Shown in pieces: positions 31,178 to 33,326 of a DNA stretch of 33,326 nt. Position 1 is the stretch's first letter. Each line of letters opens with the position of its first letter. Below the pieces are notes generated by a model that saw only the letters and a program-made list of their open reading frames with translations, was not told the origin of the DNA and searched no databases. Source of the stretch: an uncultured Selenomonadales bacterium (GTDB lineage Bacteria; Bacillota; Negativicutes; Selenomonadales; Selenomonadaceae); the NCBI GenBank assembly GCA_937877565.1, contig CALFJB010000068.1, forward strand, positions 1-33,326, in the 5' to 3' direction. Both the position numbers and the translations under genes were made by a program.

Positions 31178-32215
31178 TTGTTAAAAGTAAGTGTAATTGG
31201 TGCGACCGGCTACGCGGGCGCAGAATTGCTTTCAATTTTGCAACGCCATCCCCAAGTTGAAGTTGCTCATATAACTTCAGAAAGTCACACCGGCAAAAAT
31301 ATTTCTGAACTTTACCCGCACTTGAACGGGATTTATAATTTGACGCTGGAAGGTCTTTCCGATATTCAGGAAATTGGAATGGACAGCGATTTTATTTTTA
31401 TTGCACTGCCGCACGGACACGCAATGGACGTTGGCAAAATGCTTGAAGTTTTCCCCGTGCGAATAATCGACTTGGGCGCAGATTATCGCTTTGATAATAC
31501 TGAAATTTATGAACAGTGGTACGGCGTCAAGCATACGCACAAAAACGCGCCGCGCGTTTACGGCTTAGCCGAAATTTACCGCGAAGATATTCGCACGGCA
31601 AAAATAATTGGTAACGCCGGCTGCTTTACTACCGCCTCAATTTTGGCACTTGCGCCGCTTGTACGTCATCATTTGATTGAGACAGATTCAATTATAATTG
31701 ACGCGGCGTCAGGAGTTTCAGGCGCGGGCAGGAGTCCTAAACTCGGCAACCATTTTCCCGAACTCTACGACAATTTTAAAGCGTACAACGTGGCTCATCA
31801 TCGCCATACGCCGGAAATTGAACAGGTACTTGAAAATTTAGGCGGCGAAAAAATTATTTTGAACTTTACGCCGCATCTTGTACCAATGTCACGCGGAATT
31901 TTGGCTACTTGTTACGCAAAACTTAAAGAAAGTTGTACCGCCGCCACGATTGACGCTGCATTTCAAAAAATGTACGGCAATGAAAAATTTATTAGACTTT
32001 TGGGACGCGACGCCTACCCTGAAACTAAATATGTACGCGGCTCAAATTATTGTGATATTGCGTGGCACATTGACGAACGCACGGGCAGAGTAATTGTACT
32101 TTCTGCGATTGATAATTTGGTAAAAGGCGCGGCGGGGCAAGCCGTCCAAAATTTGAATATTGCGGCGGGCTTTGAAGAATCAACCGCGCTTGATATTGTT
32201 CCTTTATATCCATAA
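31178..32215 (+). CDS. argC: N-acetyl-gamma-glutamyl-phosphate reductase
   Basis: Third enzyme of arginine biosynthesis. It reduces N-acetylglutamyl-5-phosphate to the semialdehyde with NADPH. 345 residues: Rossmann loop GATGYAGAEL (8-17), catalytic Cys149 in GNAGCFTTA, and the substrate-binding FTPHLVPMSRGIL and YVRGSNYCDIAW motifs. It is full length. Start TTG 31178 with AAGGAGAGG upstream. A TATAAT at 31145-31150 is a probable -10, but no -35 fits at normal spacing. The other arg genes usually grouped with argC are not downstream; instead hldE1 follows after 15 bp. Confidence 0.95.
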   Translation: MLKVSVIGATGYAGAELLSILQRHPQVEVAHITSESHTGKNISELYPHLNGIYNLTLEGLSDIQEIGMDSDFIFIALPHGHAMDVGKMLEVFPVRIIDLGADYRFDNTEIYEQWYGVKHTHKNAPRVYGLAEIYREDIRTAKIIGNAGCFTTASILALAPLVRHHLIETDSIIIDAASGVSGAGRSPKLGNHFPELYDNFKAYNVAHHRHTPEIEQVLENLGGEKIILNFTPHLVPMSRGILATCYAKLKESCTAATIDAAFQKMYGNEKFIRLLGRDAYPETKYVRGSNYCDIAWHIDERTGRVIVLSAIDNLVKGAAGQAVQNLNIAAGFEESTALDIVPLYP

Positions 32216-32230
32216 AAAGAAGGTGGCGTT

Positions 32231-33241
32231 TTGCAAAATATTGAAGAATTGGCAAATAAATTTCACGGCAAAAGAATTTTGGTAATTGGGGATTTAATAG
32301 CTGATGTTTATTTGAATGGACGAATAGCGAGAATATCCCGTGAAGCTCCAGTATTGGTGTTGGAAGAAATTGGCAAAACGGTTGTAGCGGGCGGCGCGGC
32401 AAATGTTGTAGCGAATTTAGCAGAAATGGGCGGCGACGTTTACGCAGTTGGAATGGTCGGCGATGATTTTTACGGCGAAGAATTGAAAAATATTCTGAAA
32501 CGCCACAAAATCCATATTGAAGGAATTGTAACTGATAAAACCCGTCCAACTATTTCAAAAACGCGCGTAATTGCGGGCGGACGCGCAACCGTAGATCAAC
32601 AAGTTGTACGAATTGACAGAGAAGACAAAGACCCGCTGTCAAAGAAAGTTGAGGCGGCGTTAATCGCAAAACTTGATAAAATTTTGCCAAATATTGACGG
32701 AATTGTTTTGAGTGATTACGGCTCCAGTACAATTACTAAGTCGATTAAAACACTTGTCATTAATCACGCGGGCAAAAATAAAATTCCAAATATCGTTGAT
32801 TCACGGTACAATATTGGCGATTATGAGGGCGTCGGCTTTGTCAAGCAAAACGACGAGGAACTAGCCGCCGCCGTTGAAATTCCTGTAACAAACATGACTT
32901 CGTTAATCAGCGCGGGAAGTGAACTTTTGAAGAAATTAAATGCTAACGGCATTTTAATAACGCGCGGCGAAGCCGGAATGAGTTTATTTGAACGTGGCGG
33001 CGCGGTTCATCATATTCCCGTTAGTAATGTCAGCGAAGTTTACGACGTGTCAGGCGCGGGCGATACTTGCGTTGCAACTTTTATTTTGGGTTTGACTGCG
33101 AATTTTCCGCCGGTTATGGCTGCGCGAATTGCAAATTACGCGTCCGGTATTGCAGTTAGAAAACTCGGTACAAGCACGGTTAATATCAAGGAATTGATTA
33201 GCGTTTTGGACAAAGTGCAATTTGTCAACAAAGGTTATTAA
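32231..33241 (+). CDS. hldE1: D-glycero-beta-D-manno-heptose-7-phosphate kinase
   Basis: Stand-alone N-terminal half of HldE (RfaE domain I), a PfkB/ribokinase-type enzyme making heptose 1,7-bisphosphate for the LPS core. 336 residues: RILVIGDLIADVY (15-27), VVAGGAANVVANLAEMGGDV (substrate-binding, 51-70) and the anion-hole/catalytic DVSGAGDTC (272-280). The adenylyltransferase half is a separate gene at 17888-18358. Start TTG 32231 follows GAAGGTGG. It is probably co-transcribed with argC, an unrelated pathway. A terminator follows. Confidence 0.93.
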   Translation: MQNIEELANKFHGKRILVIGDLIADVYLNGRIARISREAPVLVLEEIGKTVVAGGAANVVANLAEMGGDVYAVGMVGDDFYGEELKNILKRHKIHIEGIVTDKTRPTISKTRVIAGGRATVDQQVVRIDREDKDPLSKKVEAALIAKLDKILPNIDGIVLSDYGSSTITKSIKTLVINHAGKNKIPNIVDSRYNIGDYEGVGFVKQNDEELAAAVEIPVTNMTSLISAGSELLKKLNANGILITRGEAGMSLFERGGAVHHIPVSNVSEVYDVSGAGDTCVATFILGLTANFPPVMAARIANYASGIAVRKLGTSTVNIKELISVLDKVQFVNKGY

Positions 33242-33247
33242 AATGTT

Positions 33248-33270
33248 AGCGGTTGACGCCGCTTTTTTTT
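33248..33270 (+). terminator. Terminator after hldE1
   Basis: Stem AGCGG (33248-33252), six-base loop, stem CCGCT (33259-33263), then eight Ts. Short stem but a strong T-tract. Confidence 0.7.
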
Positions 33271-33271
33271 A

Positions 33272-33300
33272 TTGCAGGAAAAACTTTACACTGACAGAAT
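33272..33300 (+). promoter_or_regulatory. Promoter-like TTGCAG/CAGAAT motif for a gene beyond the window
   Basis: TTGCAG (33272-33277), a 17-bp spacer, CAGAAT (33295-33300), starting two bases after the terminator T-tract. It nearly duplicates the motif before hldE2. The window ends before any start codon. Confidence 0.55.
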
Positions 33301-33326
33301 ATGTAATTGTCGTTTAAATGTTGCTT

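Overview
The window looks like chromosome from a diderm Firmicute of the class Negativicutes (Selenomonas/Anaerovibrio/Veillonella side). It is AT-rich, has Firmicute-style AGGAGG ribosome binding sites and many TTG starts, yet carries an outer-membrane toolkit: a trans-envelope Mla transporter, a TolC-type channel, TamB, a BamA-type Omp85 protein, an autotransporter and both halves of the ADP-heptose pathway. The family assignment is from memory of gene content and was not checked by search. I saw no tRNA, rRNA or CRISPR.

Layout. 311-1048 is a DUF6033-like protein with a hairpin-rich leader and a tandemly duplicated terminator. 1286-16164 is a long plus-strand block: minC-minD-minE, mlaE-mlaF-mlaD (MlaD with a C-terminal barrel-like domain), tolC-like gene behind twin promoters, tamB, bamA, a FliB-type lysine methylase, a YdjM-like membrane hydrolase and a TSCPD protein. 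A GC-rich repeat island (16165-16437) ends it. Then come rbgA (minus) and a DedA protein (plus), divergent with 31 bp between starts; hldE2 (minus); an autotransporter (minus); larB plus a tandem HxlR regulator (minus); and a divergent NAD(P)-binding reductase-like protein (plus).

23019-28524 is the most unusual part. A clostripain-family protease gene is split by a ~325-bp IS200/IS605-like element that has no transposase or tnpB but keeps both end hairpins and an omegaRNA-like right end. Removing it at the predicted ends restores one 820-residue frame. Next to it lie a small secreted CxxCxGxG protein and a recT gene split by a 235-nt group I intron (P1 with U.G at the splice site, R/S-like P7 strands, P9, terminal G). 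Splicing restores a 266-residue RecT. A STAS-kinase fusion protein follows.

28756-33326 holds a YnbB-type PLP enzyme (minus), a FliD-C-terminal-like protein (plus), and argC-hldE1 (plus).

How it fits together: Min proteins place the septum; Mla, TamB, TolC and BamA build and maintain the outer membrane; HldE1 and HldE2 make the LPS core precursor. A promoter-like motif (TTGCAGGAAAAA, 17-bp spacer, CAGAAT) recurs before the autotransporter, hldE2, the window's right edge and, less well, the first gene. It may tie several envelope genes to one regulator.
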